Shown: positions 1 through 6,732 of the stretch, piece by piece
Layout of the letters: the number at the start of each line of letters is the position of its first letter
How positions within the stretch are numbered: position 1 is the first letter of the stretch
Assembly (NCBI GenBank): GCA_028289505.1
Contig: JANQPK010000033.1
Coordinates: 1 to 8,550, forward strand
From: Cyclobacteriaceae bacterium
Lineage (GTDB): Bacteria; Bacteroidota; Bacteroidia; Cytophagales; Cyclobacteriaceae
DNA length: 8,550 nucleotides
Reading direction: 5' to 3'
Program-made: the position numbers and the translations under genes
The notes under the pieces: generated by a model
Seen by the model: the letters and a program-made list of their open reading frames with translations, nothing else
What the model was told of the DNA's origin: nothing
The model's database searches: none

Positions 1-278
1 TGTGATATCTTTATTAGCTTATAAACGTGATCTGAAATGGAAGTCAATACCAGAATACCTCCGGCGTCATTAGTAATTCGATTGCCCACTAATAATGCAC
101 TGAGTCCTGAAGAGTCGATATACTTCACTTCTTTTAAATCCAGGATCACATTGCGGGTTCCTTCGGTATGAAGACTTATAAAATCGGATTTCAGCTGGGG
201 GGCAAGCGTGGAATCTAACTTCTCTTCGTGTAGATTGATAAGGGTGAATTGCTCTTGCTTGTCAATAGTATATTTCAT
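1..278 (-). CDS. STAS-domain anti-sigma-factor antagonist (C-terminus cut by window edge)
   Basis: Reading leftwards from an ATG at 278, the frame stays open to the window edge and gives 92 residues beginning MKYTIDKQEQFTLINL. Residues about 52-66 read KYIDSSGLSALLVGN, which is the core STAS motif (D-S-S/T-G-L) containing the serine that a partner anti-sigma kinase phosphorylates in the SpoIIAA/RsbV family. The length fits a single-domain STAS protein of roughly 100-125 residues, so most of the gene is present and only the end is missing. In that family the unphosphorylated protein binds the anti-sigma kinase and frees a sigma factor or other target. Neither a kinase nor a phosphatase is visible here, so the partner is unknown. 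The start lies 14 bases after the purC stop, so co-transcription is likely. The family is clear; the exact target is not. Confidence 0.9.
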   Translation of the reverse strand, partial: MKYTIDKQEQFTLINLHEEKLDSTLAPQLKSDFISLHTEGTRNVILDLKEVKYIDSSGLSALLVGNRITNDAGGILVLTSISDHVYKLIKIS

Positions 279-292
279 GATATTCGTTTAAG

Positions 293-1246
293 CTAATTTA
301 TGGTTGCATTCTGAAACCATCCCAGAATGCTGTCTTCAATTTGACCTTGATCGGGTCCGTTGTTAATGGCAATAAACGGCTCTCCCATTAGAAGGTTGTA
401 TAATTCAATATACCGGTCTGAAATTGATTTTACAACCTCGGCAGTCATGGTTGGTACCACCTGTCCCGTACCACCCTGGAAATCATTCTCCATTAGCCAT
501 TCTCTTACGAATTCTTTGGATAGTTGTTTCTGAGGTATCCCTTTTTGCTGTCGTTCCTGATAGCCATCCGCATAAAAATACCTGGAGGAGTCCGGAGTGT
601 GTATTTCATCGATCAGCATGATCCGATCATGATATATGCCAAATTCGTACTTGGTATCAACTAGAATGAGATCTTGATCAGCCGCCATTGCCGTGCCTTT
701 TTCAAAAAGCGCTCTAGTATAACGCTCTAACCGCAGATAATGCTTCTCTGGTACTAAACCCCGAGCGATGATTTCTGATTTTGAGATATCTTGGTCATGA
801 CCGCTTTTGGCTTTGGTAGATGGTGTTATGATTGGTGTCGGCAGTCGGTCGTTCTCCCTAAGTCCCTCAGGTAATGGTACTCCGCAAATAGTTCTCTTTC
901 CATCTCGGTATTCTCTCCATGCATGACCTGCCAGGTAGCCTCTGATGACCATTTCAATGGGAAATGGCTGACACCTTCTCCCAATTGCTACTTGAGGATG
1001 GGGGATATCTAATAACCAATTGGGTACAATATCGCGGGTTGCATTGAGAAAATCTCCTGCTATCTTATTGAGAACCTGTCCTTTATAGGGTATAGCTTCC
1101 GGCAGTACCACATCAAAGGCAGATATTCTATCGCTTACTACAATGGCGATGATTTCAGGGAAGATATAAACATCCCTTACCTTTCCCCTATAAAAGGATT
1201 CCTGCTCTGGAAAATGGAAATTAGTCTCTTTGATCGCCACACCCAA
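293..1246 (-). CDS. purC: Phosphoribosylaminoimidazole-succinocarboxamide synthase (SAICAR synthase)
   Basis: PurC makes SAICAR from CAIR, L-aspartate and ATP in de novo purine synthesis in the cytoplasm. The nucleotide-binding start GKVRDVY is at residues 21-27. The DRISAFDVVLPE block is at 39-50. Family signature 1 appears as PIEMVIRGYLAGHAW (96-110), followed by the PIITPSTKAKSGHDQ block (138-152). Signature 2 appears as LVDTKYEFG (195-203), with DEIHTPDSSRY after it (213-223). The 317-residue length is complete for the longer form found in Bacteroidota and eukaryotes. The start is uncertain: no ATG is available. An in-frame TAA lies about four codons upstream, and the first in-frame ATG is at residue 99, inside signature 1. 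Initiation must use TTG at 1246 or GTG at 1240; the GTG start, giving M-A-I-K-E-T-N-F, looks the more natural. The stop is TAG at 293. No other purine gene is in view. Confidence 0.97.
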   Translation of the reverse strand: MGVAIKETNFHFPEQESFYRGKVRDVYIFPEIIAIVVSDRISAFDVVLPEAIPYKGQVLNKIAGDFLNATRDIVPNWLLDIPHPQVAIGRRCQPFPIEMVIRGYLAGHAWREYRDGKRTICGVPLPEGLRENDRLPTPIITPSTKAKSGHDQDISKSEIIARGLVPEKHYLRLERYTRALFEKGTAMAADQDLILVDTKYEFGIYHDRIMLIDEIHTPDSSRYFYADGYQERQQKGIPQKQLSKEFVREWLMENDFQGGTGQVVPTMTAEVVKSISDRYIELYNLLMGEPFIAINNGPDQGQIEDSILGWFQNATIN

Positions 1247-1247
1247 A

Positions 1248-1275
1248 CTTAAAACTTAAAACCCATAACTCATAA
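1248..1275 (-). repeat. Degenerate 7-bp tandem repeat between the MORN-repeat gene and purC
   Basis: Four contiguous heptamers fill nearly the whole gap between the two genes. On the minus strand they read TTATGAG, TTATGGG, TTTTAAG and TTTTAAG, with a partial fifth unit (TTTGGGT) running over the possible TTG start of purC. The last two full units are identical and all fit TTWTRRG. The array begins directly at the TAG stop of the upstream gene. Similar AT-rich heptamer arrays are, from memory, common in intergenic DNA of Bacteroidota, but I know of no settled function for them. Confidence 0.7.
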
Positions 1276-2595
1276 CTAACGAAGTGTCTGCTCCTCTACC
1301 ACTTTACCTCTCTGGAAGGTGATTTTCTTTATCGGCTTGCCATTATCATCAAAATGCTCCCAAACCCCTATTTCCTGATCTTTCAAGAATTCACCCTTGA
1401 TGCCTGTTCCACCCTGTGGATGATATTTAGTATAGGGACCGGTTCTTTTTCCAAGCTTAAAAGTGATCTCTTCCATAACGGCTCCACTCTGATAGTAAGT
1501 GACCTTAGTACCATGAGCAAGGTTTTGCAGGAATGGTTGTTGAGCGGTTTTATTACCCAAGGAGTCATAGGTAATTCTGTCTTTTATCTTACCCGATGCA
1601 TAGGTTTCGACACTCTTTAATTGGCCATTGATATAGTAATGCTTCCATTGGTTTATGGGTATTCCATCTTTGGTAGCTTTCTCAGATTTAATCTGACCGT
1701 TGGTATGGTACTCGGTGATTTCACTATCTTTTTCCAGCTTGGAGTATACTGCTCGTTCCATTACCGTGCTGTCGGAGTAATACCTGAGTGCTTCTCCCTG
1801 ACGTTTGCCATTTTCATAATAGTAAGAGTGCTTTAAAGCACCATCTTGATAAAAAGCTTGATTTTTACCAATTAGCTGTCCCTTTTGATATCGTCCACTC
1901 AGCACCAGTTGTCCATTCTGATGGTATGACTTGAAGTCACCGGTCTTCTGCCCCTGATCCAATCTCGATTCTGTATCTAATTGTCCGTTATCATAATAGG
2001 TGCGAAAATCGCCATGTACCAAACCATCGATATAATTGGCTTCAGACTTTAACTTACCATTTGGGTAATATTTTTTGGAGATACCATTGGGTTTGCCATT
2101 TCGATAATTGATCTCACTCTTCAACTTACCATCAGGATAATACTCTGTGATGGTTCCATCAGGTTTGCCGTGGAGGAATTCGGTTTTGCTTTTGAGCACT
2201 CCATCTGGATAATAGGTGATCAATTCTCCTTGCAGGGTGTCGCGATTGAACAAGGCTTCCTGGACCAATTTCCCGTTGCTTGCAAATGCCTGCACTGGTC
2301 CATGACGTTTTCCATTTTCAAAATTGGTGATTCTCAATACTGTGCTATCGGCGTAGTACTCTCTGAATTCTCCATATTTCACGCCCTGGTCGAATTGGCC
2401 GGTAATTGCCAGACTGCCGTTTTCATGAAACTTTGTGTATGTACCGTGTACTTTGTTGGAATCTGTACCAATAATTTGGTATTCCTCCTTAAGCTGTAGA
2501 TTGAGTGAATCGTAGTAGATACGAACAGCGGTTTGTGCATTTAATTCTACTGTAACAGTTCCAATAACCGCCAGACAAAAAAATAATATTTTCAT
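1276..2595 (-). CDS. Secreted MORN-like (YwqK-type) repeat protein
   Basis: The 439-residue product starts with a likely type I signal peptide: a hydrophobic core at residues 3-17, with probable cleavage after LNA at 18-20. The rest is about 15 tandem copies of a 23-25 residue unit of the form G-x-x-x-x-Y-Y-x-[DN]-G-x-L-x-S-x-x-x-Y-x-x-G-K, the MORN_2/YwqK pattern. The best copies are at about 123-146, 147-170, 171-194 and 219-242; copies near 267-361 are more irregular. Such repeats form beta-hairpin arrays, and no catalytic domain is present. Automated pipelines often name the family a toxin-antitoxin YwqK antitoxin. The signal peptide and the absence of a toxin gene argue against that here; a periplasmic or surface structural or binding role is inferred. 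The ATG at 2595 lies 6 bases after the thiolase stop, suggesting coupled expression. The exact function is unknown. Confidence 0.88.
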   Translation of the reverse strand: MKILFFCLAVIGTVTVELNAQTAVRIYYDSLNLQLKEEYQIIGTDSNKVHGTYTKFHENGSLAITGQFDQGVKYGEFREYYADSTVLRITNFENGKRHGPVQAFASNGKLVQEALFNRDTLQGELITYYPDGVLKSKTEFLHGKPDGTITEYYPDGKLKSEINYRNGKPNGISKKYYPNGKLKSEANYIDGLVHGDFRTYYDNGQLDTESRLDQGQKTGDFKSYHQNGQLVLSGRYQKGQLIGKNQAFYQDGALKHSYYYENGKRQGEALRYYSDSTVMERAVYSKLEKDSEITEYHTNGQIKSEKATKDGIPINQWKHYYINGQLKSVETYASGKIKDRITYDSLGNKTAQQPFLQNLAHGTKVTYYQSGAVMEEITFKLGKRTGPYTKYHPQGGTGIKGEFLKDQEIGVWEHFDDNGKPIKKITFQRGKVVEEQTLR

Positions 2596-2601
2596 AAAAA
2601 T

Positions 2602-3783
2602 CTATACTCTTTCCAGCACTATAGCTGAGGCTCCGCCACCACCGTTGCAGATACCTGCTACTCCAATATTTGCCTCCTTTTGAGTAAGTACATTGATCAT
2701 AGTAGTCATAATTCGGGCTCCGGAACAACCCAAGGGGTGCCCCAGGGCAACTGCCCCGCCGAAAACATTCACCTTTTCAACATCTAGCCCTAATTTCATA
2801 TTGTTGGCAATTGCCACTGCTGAAAATGCTTCATTTATCTCGTAGTAATCAACCTGTGAATGATCCAATTGGGCCATATCCAATGCTTTGGGAATGGCTA
2901 AGGCTGGAGAAGTGGTAAACCATAGTGGTGCCTGAGCGGCATCTCCAAACCCTCTTATCTTAGCTATAGGTACCAGGCCTAATTCCTTAACCTTTTGTTC
3001 TGATACTAATACCAGCGCCGAAGCTCCGTCATTAATAGTTGAAGCATTGGCAGCAGTAACGGTGCCATCTTTGGAGAATACAGGCTTAAGATTCGGGATC
3101 TTATGGTAATTGACGTTGCGAAACTCTTCGTCCTCCTCCATGATTATGGGGTCACCTTTGCGCTGAGGAATTTCTACGGGTACAATCTCTTCTTTCAGCA
3201 ACCCGGACTCGGTGGCAGCTGCAGCTCTTTTGTAGGAATTTATGGCGTATTCATCCTGCTGCTCACGGCTGATATTCATCTCCTTAGCAGTATGATCGGC
3301 ACAGTTTCCCATGGCAAACTGGTGATATACTTCCCACAGCCCATCTTTTTCCAGTCCGTCTACTAATTCTCCTTTGCCATACTTGTAGCCAAAGCGCGCT
3401 TTAGGTAGGTAGAAAGGTATATTTGACATGCTTTCCATACCACCCGCCACTACCACCTCATTGATGCCCAGCATTATAGATTGCGCCCCCAACATCACCG
3501 CCTTCATACCCGATGCACATACTTTATTTACCGTGGTACAGGGAACTTCTTCTCCAATCCCTGAAGCCAATGCCACCTGTCTGGCAGGTGCCTGACCCAG
3601 GTTAGCAGAAATAACATTGCCCATAAATACTTCCTGGACTTCCTGAGCAGATACCGATGCTTTGCTTAAAGCCGCTTTCACTGCGATGTTTCCCAGTTGT
3701 ATTGCTGTAAAACCTGACAATTTTCCGCCAAAACTACCGATGGGTGTGCGTACTGCTGAAATTACGTATACTGTGTTTGTCAT
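2602..3783 (-). CDS. Acetyl-CoA C-acetyltransferase (acetoacetyl-CoA thiolase)
   Basis: This 393-residue thiolase is complete and has the full catalytic set. The nucleophilic Cys89 lies in NKVCASGMKA (86-95). NEAF is at 317-320, His349 is in GHPLGCSGAR (348-357), and Cys379 is in the C-N-G-G-G-G motif (379-384). The substrate-loop region, including TVTAANASTINDGASAL (241-257), resembles the mitochondrial ACAT1/bacterial AtoB type more than long-chain FadA. It probably interconverts two acetyl-CoA with acetoacetyl-CoA plus CoA, or cleaves short 3-ketoacyl-CoA. Direction and chain length cannot be read from the sequence. No 3-hydroxyacyl-CoA dehydrogenase, enoyl-CoA hydratase or CoA-transferase is next to it. 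It sits 16 bases after batC and 6 bases before the MORN-repeat gene, so it is probably an operon member by position rather than by pathway. There is no recognisable Shine-Dalgarno sequence, which is normal in this phylum. Confidence 0.95.
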   Translation of the reverse strand: MTNTVYVISAVRTPIGSFGGKLSGFTAIQLGNIAVKAALSKASVSAQEVQEVFMGNVISANLGQAPARQVALASGIGEEVPCTTVNKVCASGMKAVMLGAQSIMLGINEVVVAGGMESMSNIPFYLPKARFGYKYGKGELVDGLEKDGLWEVYHQFAMGNCADHTAKEMNISREQQDEYAINSYKRAAAATESGLLKEEIVPVEIPQRKGDPIIMEEDEEFRNVNYHKIPNLKPVFSKDGTVTAANASTINDGASALVLVSEQKVKELGLVPIAKIRGFGDAAQAPLWFTTSPALAIPKALDMAQLDHSQVDYYEINEAFSAVAIANNMKLGLDVEKVNVFGGAVALGHPLGCSGARIMTTMINVLTQKEANIGVAGICNGGGGASAIVLERV

Positions 3784-3799
3784 GGCTTTGGTTGAATTG

Positions 3800-4747
3800 T
3801 CACCAATCTGGCTTGTTGCTATCGGGCCTTTTAGTAGCTTTCTTCTGGTTCTGCTGGATATACTGAATTTCGCTATTTTTCATAGCTTCCAGAATCATTC
3901 TGGCTTTTTCTTCACTGATCTTAAGTTCCTCCATTTTCTCAGGAGAGGCGTTTAGCTGTTGTTCCTGAGGCTGCTCTTCTCCTTGTGGTTCCTCAGATTC
4001 TTGTTGATCCGATTCTTTTGGGTCTCCCTCTTGTTCTTGGGAGTTTTCTTCCTGTCCCTCCTGTTGCTGATTTTGGTCTTCACCATCCTGCTGTTGTTCC
4101 TGCTGTTGTTCTTGATCCTGTTGCTGCTGTTGCTGCTCTTGTTCTTGTTCCTGATCCTGTTGTTGTTCCTGATCCTGTTGTTGCTCTTGATCCTGTTGTT
4201 GTTCCTGTTCTTGTTGTTGGTCCAGCATTTTGGTGACCAACTCATAGTTAAAGCGCGCCTGTTGGTTATATTGGTCGGCCTTCAATGCGGATTTGAACAA
4301 ACCCTGGGCCTGAGACAGGACTTTCGTATTCGGTTTAGGTGCCGGATCACTTTGATAGGCCATCACACCTAATTGGTTAAACGCTTTTGACCGTAAATCA
4401 GGAGAGGCACTTTGAGCAAGGGCAGTGTAGATACTCTGTGCAATATTAAGATATTTGTCGGATGAGGCTTCTGAAGCAGGGCTGTCGCTTTCTGGGCCGG
4501 TTACACCTTCCACTGGACTGTTATTGCCCCCAAGTGCAAGAAATGCCGCATTGGCATAATTCATCAGGATCTCCTGTTCATTGATTTGAAAGGAGTCTAC
4601 CAGAATGCCGTATTTTTCAATAGCCGTTTGATAATCGCCAGCTGTGTATGAATCATGAGCTTCAGATTTGAGCTTATTGATCTTAGCTATGTTATTGGGC
4701 AACACCGTTGAAATCACTAACAGCAATATGGTTGCTATCCACTTCAT
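3800..4747 (-). CDS. batC: BatC-like TPR protein with Gln/Glu-rich tail
   Basis: This 315-residue protein begins with a hydrophobic segment (residues 3-17) that is probably a signal peptide or membrane anchor. TPR-like helices follow: one pair at about 24-52 (SEAHDSYTAGDYQTAIEKY), then YANAAFLAL at 64-72, and a second block at about 98-172 ending in a typical FNYEL segment. Residues 176-265 are almost entirely Q, E and D, including three copies of QEQQQD at 181-198. A charged helical tail (270-315) ends in PDW. TPR plus an acidic/Gln tract next to a VWA protein is the BatC arrangement of Bacteroidota 'aerotolerance' (Bat) clusters. The biochemical role of Bat proteins is unsettled; a periplasmic scaffold for BatA/BatB is the usual suggestion. 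Its ATG overlaps the batB stop (ATGA), indicating translational coupling. The family call is firm; the function is inferred. Confidence 0.88.
   Translation of the reverse strand: MKWIATILLLVISTVLPNNIAKINKLKSEAHDSYTAGDYQTAIEKYGILVDSFQINEQEILMNYANAAFLALGGNNSPVEGVTGPESDSPASEASSDKYLNIAQSIYTALAQSASPDLRSKAFNQLGVMAYQSDPAPKPNTKVLSQAQGLFKSALKADQYNQQARFNYELVTKMLDQQQEQEQQQDQEQQQDQEQQQDQEQEQEQQQQQQDQEQQQEQQQDGEDQNQQQEGQEENSQEQEGDPKESDQQESEEPQGEEQPQEQQLNASPEKMEELKISEEKARMILEAMKNSEIQYIQQNQKKATKRPDSNKPDW
4154..4207 (-). repeat. In-frame 18-bp tandem repeat (3 copies) in batC
   Basis: Three adjacent 18-base units (4154-4171, 4172-4189, 4190-4207) each encode QEQQQD. The outer two are identical. The middle one differs at two bases, both synonymous third-codon positions. 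They lie in a wider Gln/Glu/Asp-coding tract at about 3953-4222 made mostly of CAA, CAG and GAA codons. The pattern suggests growth by slippage or unequal exchange with protein-level conservation, and the copy number could vary between strains. Confidence 0.85.
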
Positions 4748-5712
4748 ATCCTTACGACATTAATTCTCACCATAACATCCACTATCATTAGGAAAATAGC
4801 AAGTCCCAGAAAGTAGAAATACTTATTGGTCGAAACATCAACACTGCGGGTATCGCGGAGCTCACCCTCGATATTCCTAATGGTACTGATTAAACGATTA
4901 ATATCATTTCTAGTACTATTTATTTCGAAATATTTACCACCGGTGAGACTGGCTACATCCTTCAAACTTTTGGAGTTCAATTTTGTAATGACTTCTTTTC
5001 CTTGCTTATCTCTTTTTACACCTGCTCTGGTAACGATAGAACTTCCCTCGTCAGTACCTATACCAACGGTAAATAATTTGATACCACTGCTTTCAATTTT
5101 TTCCGCCATTTCACGAGTAGTTTCACCAAAATCCTCCCCGTCACTAATCAGGATGATGATTTTTGAAGTTTGCTGGCTCATGGTAGACTCTTCACCTGAT
5201 AGTTTTTGTAAAGCCAGTTGCATAGCCGGAGCAAAGTCTGTTCCGGTATTGGATACTAAATTAGTATGTAGGGTTTCGATCCATAGATTCAGTGCACTTT
5301 GGTCATAGGTCAGGGGACATTGAACGAATGCCTCCGAGGTGAAAATTATTAGGCCGATACGATCACTGTTAAAGGCTGAGACTATTTTTTTGAGCTCGAA
5401 CTTCACTTTCTCCAGCCGGCTAGGCTGTATATCGTAGGCATTCATGGAAGCTGATAGATCTACTGCTACATAAATATCTTTGCCTATAGACTTTACTTCT
5501 CTACTCGATTCCCCAAAGCTAGGACCCAGCAAGGCAGTAATTAAAAGAGCAAAATAGAGGGATCTTAAAGCAAATTTGAGTACGACCTTGCGGTAACTGG
5601 TACCCAATTTGGAAGCAACCAGGAAAACCCGGGCAAAATAGCCCAGGTATAGTACCAAGAATATTCCAATCAGAATTAATTCGGTGAAACTAAGCGATCG
5701 TGCCCAGCTCAT
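4744..5712 (-). CDS. batB: BatB-like von Willebrand factor A domain membrane protein
   Basis: This 322-residue protein has two N-terminal membrane segments (about 11-33 and 46-63), a VWA domain (about 78-280) and a C-terminal membrane helix (about 298-318). That topology places the VWA domain in the periplasm between anchors, as in BatA/BatB proteins. The metal-binding MIDAS site is intact: DLSAS at 85-89, the NTGTD threonine at 156/158, and SDGED at 190-194. The blocks PSRLEKVKFELKK (97-109) and AFVQCPLTYD (128-137) match BatB better than BatA, and the next gene being a TPR batC supports this. Bat proteins were linked to aerotolerance in Bacteroides fragilis, but their molecular role is not settled. 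The start is ATG at 5712, about 19 bases after a predicted transcription start. A MoxR ATPase, DUF58 protein, batA and batD usually accompany it but are not in the window. Confidence 0.92.
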   Translation of the reverse strand: MSWARSLSFTELILIGIFLVLYLGYFARVFLVASKLGTSYRKVVLKFALRSLYFALLITALLGPSFGESSREVKSIGKDIYVAVDLSASMNAYDIQPSRLEKVKFELKKIVSAFNSDRIGLIIFTSEAFVQCPLTYDQSALNLWIETLHTNLVSNTGTDFAPAMQLALQKLSGEESTMSQQTSKIIILISDGEDFGETTREMAEKIESSGIKLFTVGIGTDEGSSIVTRAGVKRDKQGKEVITKLNSKSLKDVASLTGGKYFEINSTRNDINRLISTIRNIEGELRDTRSVDVSTNKYFYFLGLAIFLMIVDVMVRINVVRI

Positions 5713-5737
5713 AGTTTTTGAGGTCCAACTTAATCAT

Positions 5738-5768
5738 CAAAGATAACAAAGGGGTGGCTAAGCATCAA
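5738..5768 (-). promoter_or_regulatory. Predicted Bacteroidota-type promoter for batB
   Basis: On the minus strand TATCTTTG (5738-5745) matches the -7 consensus TAnnTTTG of the Bacteroidota primary sigma factor. A TTG at 5766-5768 lies 20 bases further upstream, within the usual 17-23 spacing for the -33 element. Transcription would begin near 5731, leaving a short leader of about 19 bases before the batB ATG. It sits in the only sizeable non-coding gap of the window (5713-5813). I see no convincing terminator hairpin in that gap, so read-through from the DUF4340 gene is also possible. Confidence 0.6.
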
Positions 5769-5813
5769 CATTCACTGTCCTTATGGGTATTTGATAAACC
5801 GTTATGTGGTGTA

Positions 5814-6716
5814 TTATTCAGATCTTGAAAAGGCCGACCTTCCTACAAAATAATCCTGGCCCAGTTTATCTTCGTTGTAGTAAGACTCCGGATTGATATT
5901 GGTCTGATAGATTACACTATCCGCAGCATCTTCATAAGCATATAGGGATATTGGCTGCTGATTTTGAGATTGAAGCACTACTTCCGCCACCACTGGTCCC
6001 ACGGAAGAGCCATCCTGATCAGAAAAGTTATTGCTGTATCTTAGGCTGAGTTTACTGACGTAATCCATGATTTTCGTTGAGTCCGGGATGCTGCCATCGC
6101 CAAAAGACCAACTGCCCTTGCTATTGATCAGCTGAAAAGCACTGTCACTGGCATAATTGAAGTCAATCGAAATTAACGAATCCGTATTCATCCTGATAAA
6201 AGTATTGTCCCGGTAGTGGTTGATGGTGATTTCATTGTTTAAACCCCTGAAGTTATCCGAAGCGTATACCTCATTTTCATCGGCTAATCGGACATAACTG
6301 GTGGCGCCTGGTTTGCCGATCACCATATCTAAAGTGGTAGTCCCATTCTCCACTACTTTAAGTGCGGTTCCTGCTGAATCTACCTGGTAGTCTTTCCATT
6401 TGCTTGGATCCTTGGCCGCTAGCCGATCTGGACGGATGTCCGTCAATTGATCGAGCAGACCGGTTACTTTATCAGTTTTAGCTGGTACTTTTTTCCCCGT
6501 TTTTAGTACTATTAACCATTGCTGATCTTCCCGTGTAAGTTGGACTGTTTCACTAGCGGCAATGCTGATGGAGGAAACTTTTGCCGTATCAATCGTAACC
6601 AGTTGTTTTTCCAGTTCCTCACTTTTGGAGCTATCAAAATATGTTACCGCCAAGTAGACTAATACCAGTAGTACCAGTCCTAATATTAGTTTTAAATTAG
6701 AAATCTTGTTTAGCAT
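5814..6716 (-). CDS. DUF4340 domain membrane-anchored protein
   Basis: The 300-residue product has one N-terminal membrane helix (about 9-26, LKLILGLVLLVLVYLAVTY region) followed by a long extracytoplasmic part. That part matches the DUF4340 style: a short beta-rich domain with QQWLIV near 65-70, a KTDKVTGLLDQLTDIRPDR block (80-98), and a V-I-G-K-P-G segment (132-137) followed by YVRLADENEVYASD (141-154). Those blocks resemble the repeated sandwich seen in these proteins. Genes of this family commonly follow gldG-like genes in Bacteroidota and other phyla, and here the gap is 16 bases. It is therefore probably an accessory subunit of the same ABC-type system, exposed to the periplasm. No catalytic residues are recognisable and the substrate is unknown. 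The end is TAA at 5814-5816; the C-terminus (SAFSRSE) is polar, with no second membrane anchor. Confidence 0.85.
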   Translation of the reverse strand: MLNKISNLKLILGLVLLVLVYLAVTYFDSSKSEELEKQLVTIDTAKVSSISIAASETVQLTREDQQWLIVLKTGKKVPAKTDKVTGLLDQLTDIRPDRLAAKDPSKWKDYQVDSAGTALKVVENGTTTLDMVIGKPGATSYVRLADENEVYASDNFRGLNNEITINHYRDNTFIRMNTDSLISIDFNYASDSAFQLINSKGSWSFGDGSIPDSTKIMDYVSKLSLRYSNNFSDQDGSSVGPVVAEVVLQSQNQQPISLYAYEDAADSVIYQTNINPESYYNEDKLGQDYFVGRSAFSRSE

Positions 6717-6732
6717 ATCCGTCTAGTACTGC

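Noticed and set aside
1244..1251. TAAGTTTG on the minus strand as a -7 promoter element for purC
   Set aside because: It matches TAnnTTTG, but no TTG lies at the right upstream distance, it overlaps the start codon candidate, and it is a by-product of the heptamer repeat.
4154..4207. Short direct repeats as a possible CRISPR array
   Set aside because: The units are contiguous without spacers, only 18 bases long, and lie in frame inside a coding tract.
3952..4245. Minus-strand open frame rich in Asn, Lys and Arg within batC
   Set aside because: It is a frame-shifted reading of the same Gln/Glu tract, made long only by low stop frequency in the repeat.
3959..4372. Plus-strand open frame encoding an extremely Leu/Phe-rich, membrane-like peptide
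   Set aside because: It is the antisense of the CAA/CAG/GAA tract of batC; TTG/CTG/TTC codons automatically give Leu and Phe. It has no family features and extends through a strong minus-strand gene.
4826..5308. Plus-strand open frame of 160 codons opposite batB
   Set aside because: It is antisense to the VWA domain with its intact MIDAS residues; the translation shows no recognisable domain.
5713..5813. Terminator after the DUF4340 gene
   Set aside because: I found no stable GC-rich inverted repeat followed by a T run on the minus strand in this gap.
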